Notes under the pieces: generated by a model
What the model saw: only the letters and a program-made list of their open reading frames with translations
Databases searched by the model: none
Told to the model about the DNA's origin: nothing
Translations under genes and position numbers: made by a program
Shown: piece after piece, positions 34,517 to 45,046 of the stretch
How positions within the stretch are numbered: position 1 is the first letter of the stretch
Layout of the letters: each line of letters opens with the position of its first letter
Source of the DNA: Symsagittifera roscoffensis
Taxonomy: Eukaryota; Xenacoelomorpha; Acoela; Convolutidae
DNA: 64,000 nucleotides
Assembly: GCF_963678635.1 (NCBI RefSeq)
Contig: NC_087066.1
Coordinates: forward strand, 25,189,736 to 25,253,735
Direction: 5' to 3'

Positions 34517-34910
34517 AGATGGGAAAAACAACAAAGAATTCACCAGCAAAAATTTCAGGACTCTTAACTTGGATAAAATGTGATTCTTGTTCTAATTGGT
34601 ATCATGTTAATTGTGTTAATATAACTCTTGAAGCTCCAAGGTTTTCAATGTTCTATATGTGTTATTGTAACAATTGTGAATACTGCTTGGGTTGGTGATG
34701 ACTTGGTGCTAGCTAATTATGTAAATTTAGACATTTGTAATCTTCGAGTGCTCAAGAGAGTACCAAATGACTCGCGTGTTCCCTTGGAAGAAAATCTATC
34801 GCATAAAATTAATGATGTTTTCTACAATGTCGAAAAAATTATTTATTGGCTGGTTTTGCTGACGCCTTTCTTGTTTTTTCTCGAACAACGCAGGAGAAGT
34901 GGTTGTTAAC
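34517..34910 (+). pseudogene. PHD-finger-like LINE ORF fragment (unit A)
   Basis: MGKTTKNSPAK leads into WIKCDSCSNWYHVNCVNI, the second half of a PHD finger (Cys-x2-Cys, then Trp-Tyr-His-x2-Cys). The final C-x2-C pair is damaged here by a short deletion. Downstream, NLRVLKRVPNDSRVPL resembles the 'R.lKriPk.sR' block that follows PHD fingers in some LINE proteins. It is a fragment carried in the X unit. Confidence 0.5.
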
Positions 34911-35509
34911 AAACGACAGCTATGTGCTCTATAGTAAACAGTTTTCCAGTAGGGTTTGGTAACAAACGAGAAGCTGAATTTACTGCAAACTCATTTAGAA
35001 ATTTCAGAAAAAAATCAAGCTCAAATTTGGAAGTTTGAACTTGATTTTGAGGGAAAAAATTATTTTTGAAAAATTGGAATCGACTATTTTATGCTCAAGT
35101 TTATCGTGATAAATGAAATCAGCAGTTAAAAAAATCGGATGACTCGAATCAGCATCGCAGGAAACTGATAAAAAAATTTTGCTATAGTAAAATTGCTATT
35201 CGCATTTTGAAATTGTTAATTCGAGTAGAACAGAGAACATCGCGAACTCATACAAAAACCTCATCACTGGGCAATAGAAAATCTTGATTGGGCAGGTAGA
35301 CGAGAGTAGCTGCGCAACGGTTCAAACGATAAAACTACTTGAGTCAAAATTAATTATTTAAAACTTCCAGAGTTATCTTGGTTACATTAAACACCAGATT
35401 TTTAATTCATGTCGATGTGTGTGTATTGAAATTAATGTTTTTTGTTGTTTTTTATACGATCATGTTGAGATGAGGCGCGTTTTAGGTTGATTCATCTGAA
35501 ATGGATCAG

Positions 35510-35860
35510 AGGTCCAATGTTTAATAAAAACAAATGATATAATTGAGTTTGCAACCCTTATTTTAAAAGCGTTCGCGTGTTTTAGGCATTTAGAATCCTA
35601 GCCATGGACAAGTTCTTATTTCTAGAGAGGGGGTACTTTGGTAGTGGCCTTTAAGCTGTAACAAGATTTTGCAGTCCCTTGTCTCGAGCGAACCGAATTG
35701 GCTCCGATAGAATGAGGTATAAAAGCACAAGTGATGGTGTCCCTGACACTTTAGCCAACGATTAGAGGGCCTATTTATTTTTCTTAACCTTATATGTGAC
35801 AAAAGCGGACAACTGTTAAATAGTGTTTTTATGGCGCTCCTGGGTGTTTTACGACATTAA
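35510..35860 (+). promoter_or_regulatory. X promoter: TATA box and start-site hairpin (unit A)
   Basis: TATAAAAG at 35718-35725 is followed 11 bp later by GTGTCCCTGACAC (35737-35749), a 5 bp stem around a CCT loop. The block recurs at 40890-41200 and, diverged, at 51250-51540, so it is a conserved part of X and probably drives the element. Confidence 0.6.
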
Positions 35861-36739
35861 GACTACGGGTATGAACCCACTTGACGCAGCACAGGGCTAC
35901 ATGCCCATTCTACAATACAGTTGGTACGGTTCAACTGGAACGTGTCTATCTTCCGAACGTGTTCACCTTCTGGTCGTACGTGAGAGCATTTTTAAGTAAT
36001 CTTGTGAGAATTTTCTCGGTTCGCTCACGGATACGAGGCGTAACTAATCGAGTATGGGAGGCCGCTAGAGGAACAAAAAACGGGTAAAAAAAATAAAGCG
36101 CAATAAAAAACAAAAAACATTCGAAATAGGAAGAGAACACTATAAAAAACCAAAAATGTACGGTTACTTTGATTTTCAGATTAAGTGAATCAGACCTTTA
36201 TGTTAATTAATAGTAACTTTTTACTGTTTAACAGTAAGATCGATATTTTCCATCAAAGTAGCAAGTATTTAGCAGGTGCCCAAATTCGGGACGTTGAAAG
36301 GGTTTTCATATAGCCTTGCAACCTTGGAACACACTGAGACACTTCACTGGAAGAGTTGACCAGTCGGATAGTGAAGAGGTTAGGAGGACCGAGATGTGGA
36401 AATCAAGAGAGGACGCTACTGGGAAGAAACTACCAGTAGTTTGAGCAGTGCTGTGTGACAACTAAAGCGGAACATCGGAATGTGCTGTTTGGTCAAACGG
36501 GTGTCGTTAAAATCCATTTGATACTATAAGAGATAGGTATGAAAAAGAATAAGCGGCACCCCACAGTTTTGAGCAAAAGTTTTTACTACAGCCGAGCGAA
36601 ACAGAAAAGAGGGATTATACAAACTTGAGGATTCTAGAGTGGATATTTGACCTCCCAGTGGGCGAAAATGAGGGACAAAGCAAGTAACAAGTCGACATAT
36701 CTGAAGCTAAATACGTGAAGGAAAAAAACCCATTGTTTG

Positions 36740-37633
36740 GCTAGAGAGAGACGGACCGACCACTAGATGTACCCTCAGACAATCTAAGCTTGGCACCATT
36801 GAGGGGAACGTTCATAGATTTTTTTGTCCGGGGAGTGGAGGTAGGACTTACCCACACCGAAAACCTTATGATCAAAAAAATGAAATCGGCAAACGAAACT
36901 GGGGAGCCGGAAACGTAGGGCAAAAATGCCAAAAAAACGCTTTTTGAACGACTTTTTGAATCATATTTTGACCTACCAAATCACCATTCAAACAATATCG
37001 TTGTCACGGACTGTGATTTCATACTCACGGAACGTACATGCGCTAACGGAGGTAAACTTACAAGCGCTAACGTAAACTTACATGCGCTAACGGAACGTAA
37101 GCACAGAACGTAAACTAATGATAAAAAACTGAGGGAAACAAGAGAAACCTGTGTACTAGAGGTGGAACAAGGGTAAATTGAGCCCGCTTTCAGAAAAAAA
37201 TTCCAGACCAAATTTGATACACCGAATGAATAATCGGAGAACATCTTGATCACAGACAGCGATTTTACCTTGTCAGATAGGACCAGTGCGATCTGCATAA
37301 CAGCAGATATGAGCTTCAAGACTAGGCTAAAGGCGGATTTTAAAAGAGAATATCAAAATAAGGATTTCCTGCTCAAAGAAAGACCGGGCTTGGGAGGCCT
37401 GGTGGCGTTCCCACCCTCAGTATAACAGGTGCCAGCCAGGCGCATAGTTGTGCTTTTTGGTAACGAAGGTCAGTGACAAGAATATGGTGGATCCTGAACC
37501 AGTGGTACTGGCCTTGACGCGGTTAGGGGACTTTCCGGTAGAAAGGGAAGTAAACGAAGTCTCGATACCAGTTTACGACCCGAACAGAGGTAAATTGAAT
37601 CTCCGGGAGCTGTATGCTCTTTTACGGAAATAA
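36740..37633 (+). pseudogene. X coding remnant upstream of ORF1 (unit A)
   Basis: Plus-strand frames read PSDNLSLAPLRGTFIDFFV, then NNIVVTDCDFILTERTC, and later NILITDSDFTLSDRTS, so a short block is repeated about 230 bp apart. It is followed by DFLLKERPGLGGLVAFPPS, RRIVVLFGNEG and, after a frame change, VDPEPVVLALTRLGDFPVER ending LRELYALLRK-stop at 37633. The VVLFGN and VDPEPVV.AL pieces look like the later blocks of an SGNH-type hydrolase. Stops interrupt it in both units. Confidence 0.4.
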
Positions 37634-38131
37634 TAGTACATCTACACAAGAAATTTTACCTGAGCATTGCTTGAATCTCGAGTGGGTACAAGGGTCTTGA
37701 GTTGGGGCTTGAACCTCACAGGGGCACAGGGTTCGTTCCTGAGTTAAGGTGGATGCTGCATGGTATAAGATTGATTCTGATTTAATGTCGTGACATTCAA
37801 ACTGAAATATTAATCCAAATCGCGCGTTGGAATAATATAAACAGATTTCCTTGGTTTTACATTTAATAAAACATTAGAAATGATGCACGGAAAAATGATG
37901 GTTCGCTCAAAGGAGCAAGTATTGGACTGATTAACGAAAAGATATTTTTATCAAGACTGTTTTAAAAAAACTCAAGAAGCTTGTGAGTGGGGATTACATT
38001 GGTGGTGAGAATTGAACAAGTTAAAAAAATGGTTTTGTTTTCAGATTGGTTTTGATTTTTAATTTTAAGACTGAGATGAGCAAAATTAACCTGCAAGAGT
38101 ATCATTGGGGACCTTGTAATTCACACTGGGC

Positions 38132-38240
38132 TACGGTATTTCTTGAGTGTTAATCTGGTACGGTATTTCTTGAGTGTTAATCTGGTACGGTGTTTTCTTG
38201 AGTGATAATCTGGTACTGTTTTTTCTTGAGCGTTCAGTAA
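38132..38240 (+). repeat. 27-28 bp tandem repeats before ORF1 (unit A)
   Basis: Three and a half copies of TACGGTATTTCTTGAGTGTT followed by AATCTGG start at 38132, 38159, 38186 and 38214. They end about 10 bp before the ORF1 start, so they form its leader. The same array sits at 43496-43604 in unit B. Confidence 0.85.
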
Positions 38241-38249
38241 TCTTCAGCA

Positions 38250-38689
38250 ATGGCCAATCGCTTCTGAAAATCGATTCCAGCGGCACTGAAGAAGCCCACA
38301 CTTGATGAATTATGCAGGCGTCTGCAGGATCTGGACCCTTCCCAGTTGGACGAGAGGTTGGCGGTGATGCTGAATGCCATCTTGCAGCTAGAATCGCAAG
38401 GAGAAGGCAGGGTGTCAGCATTGGAAGCGGTATTGATGGTGGGATATGCGTCGGATGGAATATCAAACCAGGAACAGACTAGATGGCTGTCTTGGGGCAC
38501 CAAAGGAAATTGAGAGAAATTGACTTGGCGAGAAATCCTGGCTTGGGCAATACCGCGGAATATGGTGCTGGCGAGTTTCCTCCCCCGACCAGGCCAGCAA
38601 CGCTGACTGGGGTTCAGACCCACGGCAAACCTGCGTCAATTATACGAGCTCAGCAGACGGAGGAATTTGTCCGGACGTCAAAAAACTGA
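38250..38689 (+). pseudogene. X ORF1, gag-like, broken (unit A)
   Basis: ATG at 38250 opens the frame, which has TGA at 38265 where unit B has Trp, and a frameshift near 38508. The rest matches unit B ORF1, ending in the slippery site A_AAA_AAC (38680-38686) just before TGA. Confidence 0.65.
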
Positions 38690-39185
38690 TGAGACAGTTG
38701 GAGAAGACCCAGAGTGAACGGGATCAAGTTATTCTGGATAGGGACCAAGTCACTCTGAATAGGGACAAAAATATTCTTGAGTGGGATATATTGAAGGCCG
38801 AGTTGGAACAAACTCGGAAGGTGCAAGAGAATACGGCAAGCCGCGACCAGGAGGTGGGAAATGACACGGAGAGAAAGGCCAGGACGCCAATTAACCCATG
38901 ATGGCCCGAATCAGACCAGAGTCGAAGATGGAGGTAGAAGAAGTATCCAGAGCGAGCAATTGTTTTGATAGGGTGACTCAAGAACAGATGAGCGAGGATC
39001 TAGAGACGTGGACCCCCCACCCCGTCTTGAGAGATCTAGAGTTGAGCCGGATCAAACCGCTGATGGGGGATGTGGCACTACCTGGCCTGACGCCCAAAAG
39101 GAGCTGCAAAAGAGGTTACAGTCGAGAAATCCCGAAAGCCCCGCATCAGAAGGGTAGCCACACACCTGTAGAAAACAACCGGTGA
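38689..39185 (+). pseudogene. X ORF2, coiled coil (unit A)
   Basis: MRQLEKTQSERDQVILDRDQ opens a heptad-rich coiled coil that continues RDQVTLNRDKNILEWDILK. The frame is interrupted at 38899 (TGA) relative to unit B and resumes as MMARIRPESKMEVEEV. It is reached from ORF1 by a -1 shift. Confidence 0.65.
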
Positions 39186-39348
39186 GAAGCGCCGTCATCT
39201 CGAACTATAAGAAGAATATTGAAACAAAATACCAAGGCACCACAAGGAAGGTTGGACGAGTGCCCAGTGCGAGAGGAGGACGGCCATCAACGATTCAGCC
39301 TGGGTGGAATAGTTCAAGAAACCCAGAATAGCCGAGGACGCGGTTAAC

Positions 39349-39460
39349 TTGATAATAGGGGACAGTCTCCTCAGGGTTCTGATGAGGTTGCGAGCACACT
39401 GGCAAGTGGAAATTTTGAGTTTTCCAGGCGCTGCGATGCCTCAATTTCTTGCTTTACTCG
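39349..39460 (+). pseudogene. SGNH-like start block, cut by the unit junction (unit A)
   Basis: NLIIGDSLLRVLMRL, then WQVEILSFPGAAMPQFLALL, resembles blocks I and II of SGNH/GDSL hydrolases (the nucleophile Ser in GDS and the following Gly block), as found in esterase-like ORF1 proteins of CR1 LINEs. The unit A to B junction follows at once, so no catalytic Asp-His block is present. Confidence 0.45.
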
Positions 39461-39890
39461 AGATGACAGAACCAATTCAAAAATTAATTCGAACCAAAAA
39501 CAAATCCAAGCTGTTTCATATGGCCGATTAGCATATTTTAAAATCATTTTCACTAACTGAAAAGCATTGACAATAAATTGAAAAAAATTTGTTACATATA
39601 CTTCGAGCGCCCTTTGATGGATTTTAAAGACAGATCTGTCAAGTGGGTCTCTGGTCTAGGGGAAGAAGTTTCTGGCCTGGCGAGTCTGGTGGTGCGCCGC
39701 TGGACTTTCTGACTTCGGGTGAGATTGTTCTATTTCAGCAAGTTTTATAAACATATTTTTTTTCTTTAAATTAAATGTGCATTAAGTTTTTCTTCATCTA
39801 TAAAACTTCAAACCTTTTATTACGGGTTAATTCAGTCCCTTTGTGTCATGTCCAACTTCCTTTTTATTAACTTTACGCCGCGCCGTCAAG

Positions 39891-40290
39891 ATGGGAAAAA
39901 CAACAAGGAGTTTACCAGCAAAAATTTCAGGACTCTTAACTTGGATAAAATGTGATTGTTGTTCTAATTGGTATCATGTTAATTGTGTTAATATAACTCT
40001 TAGCGACTCCAGGAAGATCCAATGTTTTCAATGTCCTATATGTGTTATTGTAACAATTGTGAATACTGCTTGAGTTGGTGATGACTTGGTGCTCTAATTA
40101 TGTAAATACAGACATTTGTAATCTTCGAGTGCTCAAGAGAGTACCAAAGGACTCGCGTGTTCCCTTGAAAGAAAGTCTATCGCATAAATTTAATGATGTT
40201 TTCTACAATGTCGAAAAAAATACTTTTTGGCTTGTTTTGCTGACGCCTTTCTTGTTTTTTCTCGAACAACGCTGGAGAAGTGGTAGTTAA
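39891..40290 (+). pseudogene. PHD-finger-like LINE ORF fragment (unit B)
   Basis: Better kept than in unit A: WIKCDCCSNWYHVNCVNI, then IQCFQCPIC, gives Cys-x2-Cys, His, Cys and the final Cys-x2-Cys of a PHD finger. The N-terminal first Cys pair is missing. A stop follows, then NLRVLKRVPKDSRVPLK in another frame (40075-40290). Confidence 0.55.
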
Positions 40291-41100
40291 CAAACGACAG
40301 CTATGAGCTCTATAGTAAACAGTTCTCAAGTAGGGTTTGGTAACAAACGAGAAGCTGAATTTACTGCAAACTCATTTAGATACTTCAGAAAAAAATCAAG
40401 CTCATATTTGGAAGTTTGAACATGATTTTGAGGGGAAAAAGTAATTTTTGAAAATTTGGAATTGACTATTTTATGCTCAAGTTTATCGCGACAAAAGAAA
40501 TTAGAAGTTAAAAAAATCAGATGACTCGAATCAGCATTGCAGGAAAATTGATAAAAAATTTTTGCTAAAGTAAAATTGCTATTCGCATTTTGAAATTGTC
40601 AATTCGAGTAGAACAGAGAACATCGCGAACTCATAAGAAAACCTCATCGCTGGGCAAGAGAAAATCTTGATTGGGCAGGTAGACGAGAGTAGCTGCGCAA
40701 CGGTTCAAAAGATAAAACTACTTGAGTCAAAATTAATTATTTAAAACTTCCAGAGTTATCTTGGTTACATTAATTACCAGATTCTTAATTCATGTCGATG
40801 TGTGTGTATTGAAATTAATGTTTTTTGTTGTTTTTTACACGATCATGTTGAGATGAGGCGCGTTTTAAGTTGATTCATCTGAAATGGATTAAAGGTCCAC
40901 TGTTTAATAAAAACTAATGATATAATTGAGTTTGCAACCCTAATTTTAAAAGCGTTCGCATGTTTTAGGCATTTAGAATCCTAGCCATGGACACGTTCTT
41001 ATTTCTAGAGAGGGGGTATTTTGGTAGTGGCCTTTAAGCTGTAAAAATATTTTGCAGTCACTTGTCTCAAGCGAACCGAATTGGCTCCGACAGAATGAGG

Positions 41101-41140
41101 TATAAAAGCAAAAGAGATGGTGTCCCTGACACTTAAGCCA
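41101..41140 (+). promoter_or_regulatory. X promoter: TATA box and hairpin (unit B)
   Basis: TATAAAAG at 41101-41108 and GTGTCCCTGACAC shortly after are both kept relative to unit A although the surrounding sequence has changed. This supports a functional role while the element was active. Confidence 0.55.
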
Positions 41141-42099
41141 ATGATGAAGGGCCTATTTATTTTTCTTATCTTATATGTGACAAAAGCGGACGACTGTTAA
41201 ATAGTGTTTTTATGGCGCTCCTGGGTATTTTACAAAATCAAGACTACGGGTCCGAACCCACTTGACGCAGCACCGGGCTACATGCCCATTCTACAATACA
41301 GTTGGTACGGTTCAACTGGAACGTGTCTATCTTTCGAACGTGTTCACCTTCTGGTCGTACGTGAGAGCTTTCGAAGTAGTCTTGTGAAAATTTTCTCGGT
41401 TCGCTCACGGTTACGAAGCGTAACTAATCGAGTATGGGCGACCACTAGAGGAGCAAAAAACGCGTAAAAAAAATAAAGCACAATAAAAATTGAAAAGCAT
41501 TCGAAATAGGAAGAGAACACTATAAAAAACCAAAAATGTACAGTTACTTTGATTTTCAGATTAATTGAATCAGACCTTTTTGTTAATTAATAGTAAATTT
41601 TTACTGTTTCACAGTAAGATCGATATTTTCCATCAAAGTAGCAAGTATTTAGCAGGTGCCCAAATTTGGGACGTTGAAAGGGTTTTCATATAGTCTTGCA
41701 ACCTTGGAGGTACACTGAGAGACTTCACTGGAAGAGTTACCAGTCGGATAGTAAAGAGGTTAGGAGGACCGAGATGTGGAAATCAAGAGAGGACGCTACT
41801 GGGAAGAAACTACCAGTATTTTGAGCAGTGCTGTGTGACAACTAAATCGGAACATCGGAATGTGCTGTTTGGTCAAACGGGTAACGTTGAAATCCATTTG
41901 ATACTATAAGAGATAGGTATGAAAAAGAATAAGCGGCACCCCACAGTTTTGAGCGAAAATTTTTACTAGAGCCGAGCCAAACAGAAAAGAGGGAGCATAC
42001 AAACTTGAGGATTCTAGAGTGGATATATGACCTCCCAGTGGGCGAAAATGAGGGACAAAGCAAGTAACAAGTCGACATATCTGAAGGAAAAAACCCATT

Positions 42100-43000
42100 G
42101 TTTGGCTAGAGAGAGACGGACCGACAACTAGATGTACCCTCAGACAACCTAAGCTTGGCACCATTGAGGGGGACATTCATAGATTTTTTTGTCCGGGAGT
42201 GGAGGTAGGACGTACCCACACCGAAAACCTTATGATCAAAAAATAAAATCGGCAAGCGAAACTGGGGAGCTGGAAACGTAGGGCAAAAATGCCAAAAAAC
42301 CGCTTTTTGGACGACTTTTTGAATCATAATTTGACCTACCAAATCACTATTCAAACAATATCGTTGTCACGGACTGTGATTTCATACTCACGGAACGTAC
42401 ATGCGCTAACGGAGGTAAACTTACATACGCTAACGTAAACTTACATGCGCTAACGGAACGTAAACACGGAACGTAAACTAATGATAAAAAACTGAGGGAA
42501 ACAAGAGAAACCTGTGTACTAGAGGTGGAACAAAGGGGATATTGAGCCCGCTTTCAGGAAAAGTTTCCAGACCAATTTTGATACACCGAATGAATACTCG
42601 GAGAACATCTTGATCACAGACAGCGATTTTAACTTGTCAGACAGGACCAGTGCGATCTGCATAACAGCAGATATGAGCTTCAAGACTAGGCTAAAAGCGG
42701 ATTTCAAAAGAGAATATCAAAATGAGGATTTCCTGCTCAAAGAAAGACCGAGCTTGGGAGGCCTGGCGGCGTTACCACCCTCATTATAACAGGTGCCAGC
42801 CAGGCGAATAGTTGTGCTTTTTGGTAACGAAGGTCAGTGAAAAGAATATGGTGGATCCTGAACCAGTGGTACTAGCCTTGACGCGACTAAGGGACTTTCC
42901 GGTAGAAAAGGAATTAAACGAAGTCTCGATACCAGTTTAAGATCCGAACAGAGGTAAATTGAATCTCCGGGAGCTGTATGCTATTTTACGGAAATAATAG
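42100..43000 (+). pseudogene. X coding remnant upstream of ORF1 (unit B)
   Basis: Counterpart of 36740-37633 with the same blocks (PSDNLSLAPLRGTFIDFFV; DFLLKERPSLGGLAALPP) and additional frameshifts. The final LRELYA block has lost its open frame. Confidence 0.4.
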
Positions 43001-43495
43001 TACATCTACACAAGAAATTTTACCTGAGCATTGCTTGTGTCTCGAGTGGGTACAAGGGTCTTGAGTTAGGACTTGAACCTCACAGGGGCACAGGGTTCGT
43101 TCCTGAGTTAAGGTGGATGCTGCTTGGTATAAGATTAGATTCTGATTTAACGTCGTGACGTTCAAACTGAAATATTAATCCAAATCGCGCGTTGGTATAA
43201 AATAAACAAATCTCCTTGGTTTTACACTTAATAAAACATTAGAAATGATGCACGGAAAAATGATGGTTCGCTCAAAGGAGCAAGTAATAGACTGATTAAC
43301 GAAAAGATCTTTTTAACAAGACTGTTTTAAAAAAACTCAAGAAGCTTGTGAGTGGGGATTATATTGGTGGTAAGAATTGGACAAGTTAAAAAAATGGTTT
43401 TATTTTCAGATTGCTTTGATTTTTAATTTTAAGACTGAGATGATCAAAATTAGCCTGCAAGAGTATCAGTGGGGACCTAGTAATTCACACTGTGC

Positions 43496-43604
43496 TACGG
43501 TATTTCTTGAGTGTTAATCTGGTACGGTATTTTATGAGTGTTAACCTGGTACGGTGTTTCCTTGAGTGACAATCTGGTACGGTTTTTTCTTGAGCATTCA
43601 GTAA
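43496..43604 (+). repeat. 27-28 bp tandem repeats before ORF1 (unit B)
   Basis: Four units of the TACGGT...AATCTGG repeat, more diverged than in unit A, directly upstream of ORF1. Confidence 0.85.
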
Positions 43605-43638
43605 TCTTCAGCAATTGGCCAATCGCTTCTGGAAATCA

Positions 43639-44055
43639 ATGCCAGCGGCACTGAAGAAGCCCACACTTGATGAGTTATGCAGGCGTCTGCGGGATCTGGA
43701 CCCTTCCCAGTTGGACGAGAGGATGGCGGTGATGCTGAATGCCATCTTGCAGCTAGAATCGCAAGGAGAAGGCAGGGTGTCTGCAATTGAAGCGGTGTTG
43801 ATGGTAGGATATGCGTGGGATGGAATATCAAACCAGCAACAGACTAGATGGCTGTCTTGGGGCACCGAGGGAGGCTTCAGAGAATTTGACTTGACGAGAA
43901 GTCCTGGCTCGGGCAAAACCGCGGAATATGGTGCTGGCGAGTTTCCTCCCCCGACCAGGCCAGCAATGCGGGCTGGGGTTCAGACCAGCGGAAAACCTGC
44001 GTCAATTATACGAGCTCAGCAGACGGAGGAATCTATCCGGAGGTCAAAAAACTGA
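43639..44055 (+). CDS. X ORF1, gag-like, open (unit B)
   Basis: 138 codons from the first ATG in frame; the upstream start used in unit A is lost here by one inserted base. The protein begins with a Leu-rich helical part (ALKKPTLDELCRRLRDL, then MAVMLNAILQLESQGEG). A region rich in Gly and Pro follows (GAGEFPPPTRPA), and it ends RRSKN-stop. No database family is recognised. It is called gag-like because of its position, its helical character and the frameshift signal at its end: TCA AAA AAC TGA, with the heptamer A_AAA_AAC at 44046-44052 in the correct phase. Whether it is still expressed is unknown. Confidence 0.5.
   Translation: MPAALKKPTLDELCRRLRDLDPSQLDERMAVMLNAILQLESQGEGRVSAIEAVLMVGYAWDGISNQQQTRWLSWGTEGGFREFDLTRSPGSGKTAEYGAGEFPPPTRPAMRAGVQTSGKPASIIRAQQTEESIRRSKN
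44046..44052 (+). promoter_or_regulatory. -1 frameshift slippery site between X ORF1 and ORF2
   Basis: A_AAA_AAC lies in zero frame as TCA AAA AAC TGA. A -1 slip continues CTG ATG AGA CAG into ORF2. An 8 bp stem, CAGAGTGA (44076-44083) with TCACTCTG (44116-44123), lies 23 bp downstream, farther than the usual 5-9 bp. TGATG also permits stop-start reinitiation. Confidence 0.6.
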
Positions 44056-44537
44056 TGAGACAGTTGGAGAAGACCCAGAGTGAACGGGATCAAGTTATTC
44101 TGGATAGGGACCAAGTCACTCTGAATAGGGACAAAAATATTCTTGAGTGGGATATATTGAAGGCCGAGTTGGAACAAACTCGGAAGGTGCAAGAGAACAA
44201 GGCAAGCCGCGACCAGGAGGTGGGAAACGACACGGAGAGAAAAGCCAGGACGCCAGTTGAAACCACGATGGCCCGAATCAGACCAGAGTCGAAGATGGAG
44301 GTAGACGAAGTATCCAGAACGAGCAATTGTTTTGATAGGGTGACTCAAGAACAGATGAGCGAGGATCTAGAGACGTGGACCCCCACCCCCGGAACTCACT
44401 CCGCCCTTGAGATATTTAGAGTTGAGCCGTATCAAACCGCTGATTGTGGATGTGAAACTACCTGGCCTGACGCCCAAAAGGAGCTGCAAAAGAGGTTGCA
44501 GTCGAGAAATCCCGAAAGCCCCGCATCAGAAGGGTAG
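44055..44537 (+). CDS. X ORF2, coiled-coil protein, open (unit B)
   Basis: 160 codons. Residues 1-60 form a strongly charged coiled coil with repeats of RDQV and RDK. There follows a basic/acidic linker (DTERKARTPVETTMARIRP), then a Thr/Pro-rich region with ETTWPDAQKELQKRL near the end. It overlaps the ORF1 stop by one base (TGATG) in the -1 frame, so it is probably made as an ORF1-ORF2 fusion or by reinitiation. Downstream, in other frames, the SGNH-like block follows, suggesting the original ORF was longer. It has no match that I recognise. Confidence 0.5.
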   Translation: MRQLEKTQSERDQVILDRDQVTLNRDKNILEWDILKAELEQTRKVQENKASRDQEVGNDTERKARTPVETTMARIRPESKMEVDEVSRTSNCFDRVTQEQMSEDLETWTPTPGTHSALEIFRVEPYQTADCGCETTWPDAQKELQKRLQSRNPESPASEG

Positions 44538-44683
44538 CCACACACCTGTAGAAAACAACCGGTGAGAAGCGCCGTCATCTCGAACTATAAGAAGAACATT
44601 GAAATAAAATACCACGGCACCACAAGGATGATTGGACGAGTGCCCAGTGCGAGAGGAGGACAGCCATCAACGATTCAGCCTGG

Positions 44684-45046
44684 TTGGAATACTTCACGAA
44701 ACCCAGAATAGCCGAGGGCGCGGTTAACTTGATAATAGGGGACAATCTCCTCAGGGCTCTGATGAGGTTGCGAGCAAACTGGCACGTGGAAATCTTGCGT
44801 TTTCCAGGCGCGGCGATGCCTAAATTGCTTGCTTTACTGGAGATGCTGGAGGTGAGGAAAAAGGACCAGTGCGATCTGCATAACAGCAGATATGAGCTTC
44901 AAGACTATGCTAAAGGAGGATTTCAAAAAAGAATATCAAAATGTGGATTTCCTGCTCAAAGAAAGACCGGGCTTGGGAGGCCTGGTGGCGTTCCCACCCT
45001 CAGTATAACAGGTGCCATCCAGGCAAATAGTTGTGCTTTTTGGTAA
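44684..45046 (+). pseudogene. SGNH-like block joined to partial unit C
   Basis: NLIIGDNLLRALMRL and WHVEILRFPGAAMPKLLALL resemble SGNH blocks I and II, but the nucleophile Ser of GDS is Asn here (GDN), so even an intact protein would lack activity. After residue 60 the frame crosses the B/C junction and continues in a shifted reading of the DFLLKERPG region. Confidence 0.45.

Larger units (their letters stand above)
34105..39462 (+). mobile_element. X element, tandem unit A
   Basis: A 5.36 kb unit followed directly by a collinear second unit (39463-44866). Contents in order: PHD-like fragment, TATA-hairpin promoter, A-rich tract, broken coding stretch, 27-28 bp tandem repeats, ORF1/ORF2 with slippery site, and the start of an SGNH-like stretch. 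The junction to unit B is inside the SGNH-like frame, at GAGATGACAGAA, where the two parents share ATG. Unit A has a nonsense codon and a frameshift in ORF1, so it is less intact than B. Confidence 0.75.
39463..44866 (+). mobile_element. X element, tandem unit B
   Basis: Collinear with unit A over its whole length, with scattered substitutions and small indels. It therefore came from a duplication that is not very recent. It holds the best preserved ORF1/ORF2 pair. It ends in a junction at about 44866-44878 (AGGACCAGTG shared) to a third, partial unit. Confidence 0.75.

Noticed and set aside
36741-42354. Minus-strand frames in both X units, some over 100 codons
   Set aside because: They are antisense to plus-strand X coding blocks; the plus translation is more protein-like and shared between units in the same frame.
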